64,000 nt of DNA from Massilia eburnea (lineage in GTDB: Bacteria; Pseudomonadota; Gammaproteobacteria; Burkholderiales; Burkholderiaceae_D), in contig NZ_WNKX01000025.1 of the NCBI RefSeq assembly GCF_009720745.1, forward strand, positions 1 through 64,000, read 5' to 3'. Position numbers and translations under genes: made by a program. Under the pieces are notes generated by a model. It worked only from the letters and a program-made list of their open reading frames with translations. It made no database searches and was not told the DNA's origin. Below are positions 1 to 8,320 of the stretch, one piece after another (positions within the stretch are counted from its first letter, which is position 1; each line of letters begins with the position of its first letter).

Positions 1-115
1 CCAACTGGAGGGAATCAATAACCGGATTAAGGTGATGAAGCGGATGGCTTACGGATACCGCGACTCCGAATTCTTCTTCATGAAGATCAAAGCCGCGTTT
101 CCCGGAAATCCGTGA
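1..115 (+). CDS. ISL3-family transposase, C-terminal end only (cut by window edge)
   Basis: Reading from base 2, 37 codons run to a TGA at 113-115. The peptide contains LEGINNRIKVMKRMAYGYRD followed by a Phe-rich stretch and ends AFPGNP, the typical C-terminus of ISL3-family (IS204/IS1001/IS1165 type) DDE transposases. Only this tail is visible, so it cannot be said whether the element is intact. The terminal inverted repeat of the IS should lie in the next 150 bases, but I cannot define it without the other end. Confidence 0.75.
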   Translation, partial: QLEGINNRIKVMKRMAYGYRDSEFFFMKIKAAFPGNP

Positions 116-120
116 TGAAC

Positions 121-149
121 CAAAAAAAAGCCCGCTCTGGGAGCGGGCT
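121..149 (-). terminator. Rho-independent terminator downstream of prc
   Basis: A perfect 9-bp stem (129-137 with 141-149, AGCCCGCTC/GAGCGGGCT, 3-nt loop) is flanked at its low-coordinate side by eight A residues, so on the minus strand it is a GC stem followed by a T run. That orientation ends transcription coming from prc. It could also act weakly on the transposase transcript, but no T run follows on the plus strand. The interval 150-257 shows nothing else that I can define. Confidence 0.7.
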
Positions 150-257
150 GAAGTCTATTTCCTTGGAGGAGAATAGAGGAGACAGGTGTAATTATGCTGC
201 GACGCGGTATATCTGTCTACTTTATTGTAGTAATACTAGATATAACCAAACGCAATA

Positions 258-2504
258 TCACTTGTCTCCCACATACGGCAGCACCCGGCTGGCCAGGCGG
301 GTATCGGTACGCAGCACGCTTACCTCGTCAGCCAGGATGTGCACCGCCTCATTCAACAGTACATCTTTGGCGTTCTTGGCCGCTTTTTCAGCCTCCAGTT
401 CCGCCGACAGCGAACGTTCGTCACCCTGCAGGCCGTCATCGGTGTGGATCGCTCCGCGCACCTGGTTGGTCTGGCGCTGGGCGGCACGCGGATTGGCTGG
501 TTTGGCGGCAATCGCCTTGTTCAGCGCATCTTTGGCGTCCGCTACCTGGATAGGGTCATCCGGCGACGGGCCGGCGGCGAGGCGCTGCTCACGCAGCTTG
601 GCACGGGCTTCCTGCTGGTCGCGTTCCTTGCGGCGCACCGTTTCGTTGAGCGACACCACATTGTCCTTGCGCTGCTTTTTGACGTAGTTGATGTCGTCCA
701 GCAGGTACTGGTAGTCCTTGTCCTTGGCCACGCGGGCTTCGTGCTTTTTGTCCAGGATCGGCACGATTTCTTTCAGCTCACCGGCAGGGATATACACCGC
801 TGGCTTGACCTGGGTGTAGGGCAGCGCGTTGTCGTAGCTCGATTCGCCGAAGCTGTCGGCATCGCTGGTGGCGGCCAGCTTGATATCCGGCGTCACGCCG
901 CGCAGCTGGGTGGTGCCGCCATTGATGCGGAAGAACTGGGCAATGGTCATCTTCAGCTCACCGAAGCGCGATTTGTCGCTCTGGCCGAAGCGGTCCAGGT
1001 TGACCAGGGTCTGCACGGTGCCTTTGCCGAAGCTTGGCTCGCCGATGATCAGGCCGCGGCCGTAATCCTGGATGGCGGCAGCAAAGATTTCGGAGGCGGA
1101 TGCAGAGCCGCGGTTGATCAGCACACCAACCGGACCTTCCCAGGCCAGGCCAGGGACGTTGTCGGACTCCACTTCGACGCGGCCTTCGGCATTACGCTGC
1201 TGCACTACCGGACCACGGTCGATGAAGAGGCCGGTCAGCTCCACGGCCTCGGTCAGCGAGCCGCCGCCGTTGTTGCGCAGGTCGATCAGCACATTGTCGA
1301 CCTTCTCTTTCTTCAGTTCGCCCAGCAGGCGGGCGACGTCGCGCGTGGCGCTCTTGTAGTCCTTGTCGCCCTTGCGGCGGGCGTCCCAGTCCTGGTAGAA
1401 GGTCGGCAGCGAGATCACGCCGACACGGCGCTTCACGGCGCCATCCTTGACTTCCAGGATGGTTTTCTTGGCCGACTGCTCTTCCATGCTGATTTTCTTG
1501 CGTACCAGCGACAGCACGTAAGGCTTGCCGTCCGGGCCGGCGTCTGCCGCCAGCACCTGCATTTTGACGGTCGAATCTTTCGGTCCGCGGATCAGTTGCA
1601 CCACGTCGTCGATACGCCAGCCCAGCACGTCGGTAAACTTGTCGCTATCGCCCTGGGCCACGCCGACAATGCGGTCGCCCACTTTCAGCTTGTTGGACAG
1701 GCCGGCCGGGCTGCCCGGCACGATTTCGCGGATGACGGTGTACTCATCGCGGTTCTGCAGCACGGCGCCGATGCCTTCCAGCGACAGGCGCATGGCGATG
1801 TCGAAGTTTTCGGATGCACGCGGGCCCAGGTAGTTGGTGTGCGGCTCGATCGACATCGCATACGCGTTCATGAAGATCTGGAACACGTCTTCGTTATTCA
1901 GCTTGCGCGAACGGGTGACATAGTTCTCGTAGCGCTTGTCCAGCGTTTCGCGGATGGACTTGTCGTCCTTGCCGGCCAGCTTCAGGCGCAGCCAGTCGTT
2001 CTTCACGCGCTTGCGCCACAGGTCTTTCACTTCGGCTTCGGTCTTCGGCCAGTCAGCCTTTTCACGATCGAACTGGTAGCTCTCGTCCTGCGTGAAGTCG
2101 AATTTGGATTTCAGCAGTTCGCGCGCATACGCCATGCGGTCGGCGAAACGCTGCTGGTACAGGTTGTAGATAGCGAAAGGCGTTTGCAGGTTTTCGCTGT
2201 TGATGGCGTCATCCAGGCGGGTTTTTTCCTTGCTGAAGGAGTCGATATCAGCCTGGGTAAAGAACAGTTTTTCGCCGTCGAGCGATTTGAAGTAGCGGTC
2301 GAAAATCTTTTCCGACATCGCATCGTCCAGCGGCGTAGCCTTGTAATGGTAGCGCGACAGCACGCGGGACGCCCACAAGGCGGCCTGGGTCTGCTGTGCT
2401 GCAGGCTTCATTGGTGCATCTGCGGCCTTGTCTGCCTGGGCTGCGCCAGCATAGGCGGTGACCAGTGCCAGGGACATCGTGGCCAACAGGGTGTGCTTCT
2501 TCAT
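258..2504 (-). CDS. prc: Tail-specific periplasmic protease Prc/Tsp (S41 family)
   Basis: 748 residues, the length of long Prc proteases. A signal peptide covers about residues 1-25 (MKKHTLLATM, then a hydrophobic run to AQADK). An N-terminal helical region is followed by a PDZ domain (about 235-325) and the S41 catalytic core with the Ser cluster GSASASEIF (467-475) and the catalytic Lys in SFGKGTVQ (K494). A C-terminal DUF3340-like region completes the protein. Known role of the family: periplasmic degradation of proteins with nonpolar C-termini and turnover of cell-wall hydrolases or their regulators. It is transcribed alone, with a terminator downstream at 121-149. Confidence 0.95.
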   Translation of the reverse strand: MKKHTLLATMSLALVTAYAGAAQADKAADAPMKPAAQQTQAALWASRVLSRYHYKATPLDDAMSEKIFDRYFKSLDGEKLFFTQADIDSFSKEKTRLDDAINSENLQTPFAIYNLYQQRFADRMAYARELLKSKFDFTQDESYQFDREKADWPKTEAEVKDLWRKRVKNDWLRLKLAGKDDKSIRETLDKRYENYVTRSRKLNNEDVFQIFMNAYAMSIEPHTNYLGPRASENFDIAMRLSLEGIGAVLQNRDEYTVIREIVPGSPAGLSNKLKVGDRIVGVAQGDSDKFTDVLGWRIDDVVQLIRGPKDSTVKMQVLAADAGPDGKPYVLSLVRKKISMEEQSAKKTILEVKDGAVKRRVGVISLPTFYQDWDARRKGDKDYKSATRDVARLLGELKKEKVDNVLIDLRNNGGGSLTEAVELTGLFIDRGPVVQQRNAEGRVEVESDNVPGLAWEGPVGVLINRGSASASEIFAAAIQDYGRGLIIGEPSFGKGTVQTLVNLDRFGQSDKSRFGELKMTIAQFFRINGGTTQLRGVTPDIKLAATSDADSFGESSYDNALPYTQVKPAVYIPAGELKEIVPILDKKHEARVAKDKDYQYLLDDINYVKKQRKDNVVSLNETVRRKERDQQEARAKLREQRLAAGPSPDDPIQVADAKDALNKAIAAKPANPRAAQRQTNQVRGAIHTDDGLQGDERSLSAELEAEKAAKNAKDVLLNEAVHILADEVSVLRTDTRLASRVLPYVGDK

Positions 2505-2698
2505 CGGCTTGCTCCGAACGTAGGTGATTCCAAGAGAATAGTGCTAATCCCATTCTACAGGATAGGTCATGCTTCTGGAGAGAGGGATGACGGCCAGTGT
2601 GCTGCGCTTCACTTAAGCCAGACTGAAGGCTGAGCTCTCTGACAATATTTGCCCTAAGTCGTTGAATTTGGCAGAAATTTCCGCAAGGCAATTGGCGT

Positions 2699-3205
2699 TC
2701 AGCGCCCTGGCTGCCATGAATGCAGCCAGGGATATGCCGTCCATGCGTACCACCCGGCGCCTGCAATAAGGGCCAATGGCCATGAACGCATGGCCAGCTT
2801 CCAGTCCGCCGCGGATGGCCAGCAGGCCAGGAACTGCGGCGCGATCAGCAAAGCCAAGCCGGCGTCCAGCGGCGTGAAATGCCATGCGCCGTGCGTGCGC
2901 TGTACGGCGATCCCCCAAGGAATCAGTACCAGCAGCATCGGCGCCAGCGCCGTGAGCGCGGAGTTGTACCAGCTTGCGTTGGCGAGTTTGACCTCGCCCA
3001 GGCGATAGCCGTTCCCATCGCGGCGCGGGATGACCGACAGTGAAACTGGCTGCGCAAACGTGACCAGGCCGGCCAGAAAATGGGCCAGTTCGTGGCACAG
3101 CGTGCCGGGCAGCTGCAGCAGCGTGAATACGACAAAGCGCCGCGACAGCACCCAGATTGCCGCCGCCAGGCAAAGCGACGGCACGAGATAGAGGCCTATA
3201 TCCAT
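2699..3205 (-). CDS. Small integral membrane protein with HELAHF zinc-protease-like motif
   Basis: 168 residues from the ATG at 3205 (MDIGLYLVPS); a longer reading from 3277 would run into the upstream oxidoreductase gene and starts with a low-complexity stretch. About four hydrophobic segments. The first ones flank CHELAHF (near residues 37-43), an HExxH signature as in M50-type intramembrane metalloproteases. No clear second ligand motif (NxxPxxxxDG) is visible, so catalytic activity is not proven. Lies 7 bp after the molybdenum enzyme gene and may be co-transcribed with it. Function unknown. Confidence 0.7.
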   Translation of the reverse strand: MDIGLYLVPSLCLAAAIWVLSRRFVVFTLLQLPGTLCHELAHFLAGLVTFAQPVSLSVIPRRDGNGYRLGEVKLANASWYNSALTALAPMLLVLIPWGIAVQRTHGAWHFTPLDAGLALLIAPQFLACWPSAADWKLAMRSWPLALIAGAGWYAWTAYPWLHSWQPGR

Positions 3206-3212
3206 CGAGCCA

Positions 3213-5333
3213 TTATACCGGCCCCACCTCCAGCGGCAGGGTGCGCAGGCGCTTGCCGGTGGCGGCAAAGACCGCATTGGCCAGCGCCGGAGCGATCAGC
3301 GCCGTACCCAGTTCGCCCATGCCGCCGGGCGATTCGGTGCTCGGCACGATATGGGTTTCCATCACCGGCATTTCATTCATGCGCATCAACGGATAGTCAT
3401 GGAAATTGCTCTGCATGATGCGGCCATTTTCCAGCGTCAGCTTGCCGTACAGCGCGGCCGTCAGCCCGTAGACCTGGCCGCCTTCCGCCTGCGCCACGAC
3501 GCCATCCGGGTGCACCGGCTGGCCGCAATCGATGGCGGTCACCACGCGCTTCACCGTCACCGTGCCCTCTTTGCTGACAGCGCATTCAAGTACCGCTGCG
3601 GCAAAGCTGCCCCAGGCGGTGCCGACCGAGACGCCAAAGCCCTCGCCCGGCCCCGGCTTGCGCGTAGCCCACCCGGCTTTTTGCGCGGCCAGGTTCAACA
3701 CGGCCAGCGCGCGCGGGTTCTTGCCCAGCAAAGCCTGGCGGTAGGCGACGGGATCCTTGCCCGCCGCATCCGCCAGCTCGTCGATAAAGCTTTCCACCAC
3801 AAAGATATTGTGGGTCGGTCCCACGCCGCGCCAGAAACCTGTTGGCACGCCGGTTTCGACCGGCATGTATTCGACATAGCGCGCCGGGATGCTGTACGGT
3901 CCTTCGGCCATTTCGACCGCATCGGTATCGATACCCTTCGCCAGCCACTCCGGCGCGTAGCGCGCTTCGATGGACGAGCCGGCGAAACGGTGGCTGAAAG
4001 CGACCGGCATGCCGCCTGCATCCAGCACGGCCGCCATCTCGTCGCGCCAGAATGGCCGGTAGTAATCGTGCTGGATGTCTTCCTCGCGGCTCCAGATCAG
4101 CTTGACCGGATAGTCCACCTGCCGGGCCACCAGCGCCGCCTGCACCGCTACGTCCACCTCGAGCCGCCGGCCGAAGCCGCCGCCCAGCAACTGGTTATGC
4201 ACCCGCACCGACGCCGGCGCAATGCCGAGCGCCTTGCCCACGAAATTCTGCAAGCGCTCGGGTGCCTGGGTTCCGGTCCAGATGTCGACGCCATCCTTGC
4301 CTACGCGAGCGGTTGCGTTCATCGGCTCCATGGTCGCGTGCGCGAGGAAGGGCATGGTGTAGACTGCATCCACCTTGCGCCCCGCGCCCCCGGCCACCTT
4401 GGCGTAGCCGCCTTCATCGTGCACCACCAGGCCTTTTTCCTTGCCGGCACTGGCCAGTTTCTGCTCCCACGCCGCACTGGAAAAGCCTTTGTTGCTGCCT
4501 TCATCCCAGGTAATGGCGCAGGCGGCCAGGCCCTTGCGGGCCGCGCCGGTATGGTCGGCAATCACCGCCACCGCATCGTCCAGCCTGACTACCTTGCGCA
4601 CGCCTTTGACTTTCAGCGCCTTGCTGTCGTCCACCTTGGCGAGCTTGCCGCCGAACACCGGGCAGGCGGCGATGGCAGCAACCTTCATTCCCGGCACCAC
4701 CGCGTCAATGCCGAATTTTGCCGTGCCGTTGACCTTGGAGGGCGTATCGGTGCGCTTGGCGCCCTTGCCGACCAGGGTATAGCTGCCAGCCGGCTTGAGC
4801 GCGATGTCTTTTGGCACCGGCAGCGCCGCCGCGTCGGCAGCCAGCGCACCGTAAGCCAGCTTACGGCCGCTGCCAGCATGCACCACTTCGCCGCGTACCG
4901 CCTTGCAGCTTGCCGGATCGACGCCCCATTGTTTGGCGGCCGCCTGCACCAGCATGGTCCGTGCCGCGGCGCCGGCCTGGCGCAGCGGCATCCAGGCCGC
5001 ACGGATACTGGCGGAGGCGCCGGTCAGCTGGACGCCGAACAGGCCGTGCCGGTAAGCCGGATCGGCGGGCGCATGGGCCGTCCTGACTTGCGACAGGTCG
5101 ACCTCCAGCTCTTCCGCGACCAGCATGGGAATCGAGGTATAAGTACCCTGCCCCATTTCGACATAGGGCATGGTCAGCGTGACCATGCCGTCACTGCCGA
5201 TGGTCACAAATGCATTCGGGGTAAAGCTGTGGGCCGCAGCGGCCAGCCCGGGCAGGTGCACGGCCAGTACCAGGCTGCCAGTAGCACCTGCGCTGGCCTT
5301 GAGGAATTCGCGGCGCGAGACAAGGGCTTCCAT
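3213..5333 (-). CDS. Molybdopterin-binding large subunit of a xanthine-oxidase-family dehydrogenase (IorB/AdhB type)
   Basis: 706 residues. It begins with a Tat signal (SRREFLKA then a hydrophobic run to about residue 34), so the folded cofactor enzyme is exported. The body matches membrane-bound aldehyde or isoquinoline 1-oxidoreductase beta subunits: an early copy of the domain around QGTYTSIPMLVAEEL, LLGGGFGRR in the molybdopterin-binding region, and GGMGELGTALIAPALANA near the C-terminus, where the conserved Glu lies (GELG). Its gene starts 3 bp after the 2Fe-2S subunit gene, so the two form an operon. Substrate is not readable from sequence; an aldehyde or N-heterocycle is typical. No FAD subunit is present, as expected for this exported subtype. 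Confidence 0.88.
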   Translation of the reverse strand: MEALVSRREFLKASAGATGSLVLAVHLPGLAAAAHSFTPNAFVTIGSDGMVTLTMPYVEMGQGTYTSIPMLVAEELEVDLSQVRTAHAPADPAYRHGLFGVQLTGASASIRAAWMPLRQAGAAARTMLVQAAAKQWGVDPASCKAVRGEVVHAGSGRKLAYGALAADAAALPVPKDIALKPAGSYTLVGKGAKRTDTPSKVNGTAKFGIDAVVPGMKVAAIAACPVFGGKLAKVDDSKALKVKGVRKVVRLDDAVAVIADHTGAARKGLAACAITWDEGSNKGFSSAAWEQKLASAGKEKGLVVHDEGGYAKVAGGAGRKVDAVYTMPFLAHATMEPMNATARVGKDGVDIWTGTQAPERLQNFVGKALGIAPASVRVHNQLLGGGFGRRLEVDVAVQAALVARQVDYPVKLIWSREEDIQHDYYRPFWRDEMAAVLDAGGMPVAFSHRFAGSSIEARYAPEWLAKGIDTDAVEMAEGPYSIPARYVEYMPVETGVPTGFWRGVGPTHNIFVVESFIDELADAAGKDPVAYRQALLGKNPRALAVLNLAAQKAGWATRKPGPGEGFGVSVGTAWGSFAAAVLECAVSKEGTVTVKRVVTAIDCGQPVHPDGVVAQAEGGQVYGLTAALYGKLTLENGRIMQSNFHDYPLMRMNEMPVMETHIVPSTESPGGMGELGTALIAPALANAVFAATGKRLRTLPLEVGPV

Positions 5334-5336
5334 GGC

Positions 5337-5792
5337 TCATCCTTTCGCAGCAGTCTTGATGGCGGCACGAATGCGGGAATAAGTCCCGCAGCGGCAGATA
5401 TTGCCCGCCATGGCGGCGTCGATATCGGCATCCGTCGGGTGCGGATTGGAGGCCAGCAGCGCGCTGGCGCTCATGATTTGCCCCGACTGGCAGTATCCGC
5501 ACTGCGGCACATCGTGCGCGATCCAGGCCTGCTGGATGCGCTTGCCCGCCGCCGTCTCCCCGATCGCCTCGATGGTCGTGACCTTGCCCTTGCCGACACT
5601 GGACACCGGCGTCTGGCACGAACGGATCGGCTGTCCGTCCAGGTGCACCGTGCAGGCCCCGCACAAGGCCATGCCGCAGCCGAATTTGGTGCCATTCATC
5701 TGCAGCACATCGCGCAATACCCATAGCAGCGGTGTATCGCCGTCGACATCGACGGTGTGCCGCTTGCCGTTGATCGTCAGGACATAGCTCAT
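5337..5792 (-). CDS. 2Fe-2S small subunit of the molybdenum hydroxylase (IorA type)
   Basis: 151 residues. The N-terminal plant-type ferredoxin domain has GCGMALCGACTVHLDG with a fourth Cys in SCQTPVSS. The C-terminal domain has the second cluster motifs CGYCQSGQIMSA and NICRCGTYSRIRAAI. It passes electrons from the Mo site to a downstream carrier, often a cytochrome c. Transcribed first, with its stop 3 bp before the start of the Mo subunit. It has no signal of its own, which fits co-export with the Tat-tagged partner. Divergent from the AraC-type gene at 5903. Confidence 0.92.
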   Translation of the reverse strand: MSYVLTINGKRHTVDVDGDTPLLWVLRDVLQMNGTKFGCGMALCGACTVHLDGQPIRSCQTPVSSVGKGKVTTIEAIGETAAGKRIQQAWIAHDVPQCGYCQSGQIMSASALLASNPHPTDADIDAAMAGNICRCGTYSRIRAAIKTAAKG

Positions 5793-5902
5793 GGCTGGCT
5801 CACTTTCGTAACAGATGGTATATAGTGATTATCTTGCCAGTCGCTAAGTCCTTGTAGGACTGGCTTGCTCACTTCTGGTACTTTCTTGCTACGAGGGATG
5901 CT

Positions 5903-6262
5903 ATGCCTGCCACGCTGCCCCCGCGCGTGCAGCATCGGCTGGAGGATTTCATCCAGGCGCACCTGCACGAAGAGATCAACCTGGATACACTGGCCTCCGT
6001 GGCCAATGTCAGCCGCTTCCATTTTGCGCGGGTCTTCCGCGCCAGCAAGGGCAGCAGCGCCATGGCTTACCTGGAACAGCGCCGCATCGAACGCGCGCAA
6101 GACTTGATCCGCAGCGGCGAAAGCACGCTGGCCCAGGTCGCGTCGTTGGTGGGGTATGAGGACCCGAGCTATTTCACCCGGCGCTTCCGGTTAAGGACGG
6201 GCCTGACGCCGTCCGCCTGGGCGCGCCAGGCCGGCAAAGCAGCAGAGGGTCAGCCCGTGTAG
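5903..6262 (+). CDS. Short AraC/XylS-family DNA-binding protein
   Basis: 119 residues, only the double helix-turn-helix domain: first HTH around INLDTLASVANVSRFHFARV, second around STLAQVASLVGYEDPSYFTR, then the family end GLTPSAW. There is no sensor domain, as in SoxS or MarA-like proteins. The start ATG is preceded by GAGGG. It is divergent from the molybdenum hydroxylase operon (110 bp between starts), so it is a candidate regulator of it. Its 3' end overlaps the end of the convergent thymidine kinase gene by 13 bp. Confidence 0.88.
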   Translation: MPATLPPRVQHRLEDFIQAHLHEEINLDTLASVANVSRFHFARVFRASKGSSAMAYLEQRRIERAQDLIRSGESTLAQVASLVGYEDPSYFTRRFRLRTGLTPSAWARQAGKAAEGQPV

Positions 6263-6801
6263 AAGCAGCGGCCGCAGGCCTGGCGATAGGCTTCGTTGCC
6301 GCCGATGCTGATTTGTTCGCCCTCGCGGATGCGCTCACCCTTTTCATCCACGCGGATGTTCATGGTCGCCTTCTTGCCGCAGGTGCAGATGTTCTTGATT
6401 TCCTCGATATCGTCGGCCAGCGCGAGCAGGTAGGCCGAGCCTGGGAACGGCTCGCCGCGGAAGTCGCTGCGCAAGCCGTAGCAGATCACCGGCACGCCCT
6501 TGGCCTGCGCCAGCTGGTGCAGCTGCTTGACCTGTTGCGGCGAGAGGAATTGCGCCTCGTCGACAAGCACGCAAGCGACCTTCTGCATGTCCTGCAGGAA
6601 GTCGGTGTCGGCCGAGAACAGCTCGACTTCGCGCTGCGGACCAAGGCGCGAGGTGACCTTACCCACGCCATAGCGGTCGTCGATGGCGGCGGTGAACAGG
6701 CGCACCATCAGGCCCTGCTCTTCGTAATTGTGGGCGACCTGCAGCATGGAGGTCGATTTACCTGCGTTCATCGCAGAATAACGGAAGTAGAGTTTTGCCA
6801 C
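6250..6801 (-). CDS. tdk: Thymidine kinase
   Basis: 183 residues from a GTG start at 6801 (MAKLYFRYSAMNAGKST). Motifs of type II thymidine kinases: P-loop SAMNAGKST, the Walker-B-like DEAQF, and zinc-binding cysteines in CTCGKKA and CGRCF. It phosphorylates thymidine to dTMP in the salvage pathway. An upstream in-frame extension to 7203 is open but overlaps the start of the divergent cystathionine beta-synthase gene and is not protein-like, so the GTG is preferred. Confidence 0.93.
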   Translation of the reverse strand: MAKLYFRYSAMNAGKSTSMLQVAHNYEEQGLMVRLFTAAIDDRYGVGKVTSRLGPQREVELFSADTDFLQDMQKVACVLVDEAQFLSPQQVKQLHQLAQAKGVPVICYGLRSDFRGEPFPGSAYLLALADDIEEIKNICTCGKKATMNIRVDEKGERIREGEQISIGGNEAYRQACGRCFYTG

Positions 6802-6943
6802 GGTGGAATGTATGTTAAAAGTCGCTGCGGGATTATACGGTGCCGCCCGCCATCTTCCAAAAAAGGTATAAGCTAGCGCAGAGAAATTCCTTCTTGATTC
6901 ATTCGAAACGCCACACAATGCGCGCTTTTCGCAAGGAGAGAAA

Positions 6944-8320
6944 ATGCAGAATACCCGACCTGCAGCTTTGTTCAGTCTGATCGGCAATACACCGCTTGCC
7001 GAAGTCACACGTCTCGATACCGGCCCGTGCCGGCTGTTCCTCAAGCTCGAATCGCAGAATCCCGGCGGCTCCATCAAGGACCGCATCGGCCTGTCCATCA
7101 TTGAAGCGGCCGAGCGCGATGGTTTGCTCAAGCCGGGCGGCACCATCGTTGAAGCCACGGCCGGCAACACCGGCCTGGGGCTGGCCCTGGTCGGCGCCAT
7201 CAAAGGCTACAAGGTGCTGCTGGTAGTGCCGGACAAGATGGCCACCGAAAAAATCCTGCACTTGAAGGCGCTTGGCGCGGAGGTGCGCATTACGCGCTCG
7301 GACGTGGGCAAGGGCCATCCCGAGTATTACCAGGACTACGCCGCCCGCCTGGCCGGCGAGATTTCCGGCGCTTTCTTCGCCGACCAGTTCAACAACCCGG
7401 CCAACCCGCTGGCGCACGAAACCACCACCGGCCCGGAAATCTGGGAGCAGATGGCGCGCGAAATCGATGCCATCGTGGTCGGCGTCGGCTCCTCAGGCAC
7501 GCTCACGGGCCTGGCGCGCTATTTCCGCAAGGTGGCGCCGCACATCAAGTTCATCCTGGCTGATCCCAAGGGTTCGATCCTCAAGGAGTATGTCGACACC
7601 GGCAAGGTGGCCGACACCAGCGGTTCCTGGGCGGTGGAAGGCATCGGCGAAGACTTCATTCCCGCCATCGCCAATATGGACGCTATCTCACAGGCCTACA
7701 CCATCAGCGACCAGGAGAGCTTCGACACCGCGCGCACCCTGCTGCGCGCAGAAGGCATCCTGGCCGGGTCCTCCACCGGCACCCTGCTGGCGGCGGCGCT
7801 GAAATACTGCCGCGAACAGACCACGCCGAAGCGCGTCGTCACTTTCGTCTGCGACACCGGCACCCGCTACCTGTCCAAGGTCTACAGCGACAGCTGGATG
7901 TTCGACCAAGGCCTGCTGCAGCGGCAGAAGCTGGGCGACCTGCGCGACCTGATCGGCCGCCGCTTCGAGAACGGCGACGTGGTCAGCGTGGCCCCTGGCG
8001 ACACCCTGCTGATCGCCTTCAACCGCATGCGTGCGGCCGACCTGGCGCAACTGCCCGTGATCGCGGACGGCAAGCTGGCCGGCATCATCGACGAGTCGGA
8101 CATCCTGCTCAATGTGGAAAACGATGCCTCGCATTTCAAAGGAGAGGTGGGCGATACCATGACCACCCGCGTCGAAACGCTGGCGCCATCGGCCGGGATG
8201 CCCGCGCTGCGCGATACCCTGGACCGGGGCCTGACTGCTATCATTGCGGAAGGCGGCAAATTCTATGGCCTGATCACCCGCTACGACTTACTCAATCACC
8301 TGCGCAGGACCTTATCTTGA
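6944..8320 (+). CDS. cbs: Cystathionine beta-synthase (PLP enzyme with C-terminal CBS domains)
   Basis: 458 residues. N-terminal fold-type II PLP domain with the Schiff-base Lys in NPGGSIKDR (K45), the asparagine loop TAGNTGLGLA and the phosphate-binding GSSGTLTG. The sequence GTRYLSKVYSDSW is typical of cystathionine beta-synthases rather than plain cysteine synthases. The C-terminal 120 residues form a CBS-domain pair. Expected reaction: L-serine plus homocysteine to cystathionine. A good AAGGAG precedes the ATG. Its TGA overlaps the start of the next gene, so the two enzymes are translationally coupled. Confidence 0.93.
   Translation: MQNTRPAALFSLIGNTPLAEVTRLDTGPCRLFLKLESQNPGGSIKDRIGLSIIEAAERDGLLKPGGTIVEATAGNTGLGLALVGAIKGYKVLLVVPDKMATEKILHLKALGAEVRITRSDVGKGHPEYYQDYAARLAGEISGAFFADQFNNPANPLAHETTTGPEIWEQMAREIDAIVVGVGSSGTLTGLARYFRKVAPHIKFILADPKGSILKEYVDTGKVADTSGSWAVEGIGEDFIPAIANMDAISQAYTISDQESFDTARTLLRAEGILAGSSTGTLLAAALKYCREQTTPKRVVTFVCDTGTRYLSKVYSDSWMFDQGLLQRQKLGDLRDLIGRRFENGDVVSVAPGDTLLIAFNRMRAADLAQLPVIADGKLAGIIDESDILLNVENDASHFKGEVGDTMTTRVETLAPSAGMPALRDTLDRGLTAIIAEGGKFYGLITRYDLLNHLRRTLS

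Noticed and set aside
339..2633. Very long open frame on the plus strand opposite prc
   Set aside because: It is the antisense shadow of prc in GC-rich DNA; the product has no family motifs and a biased Gly/Ala/His/Val composition.
3351..5726. Long plus-strand open frame across the Mo hydroxylase genes
   Set aside because: Antisense of two clearly real subunits with intact cofactor motifs; product is Arg/His/Gly-rich.
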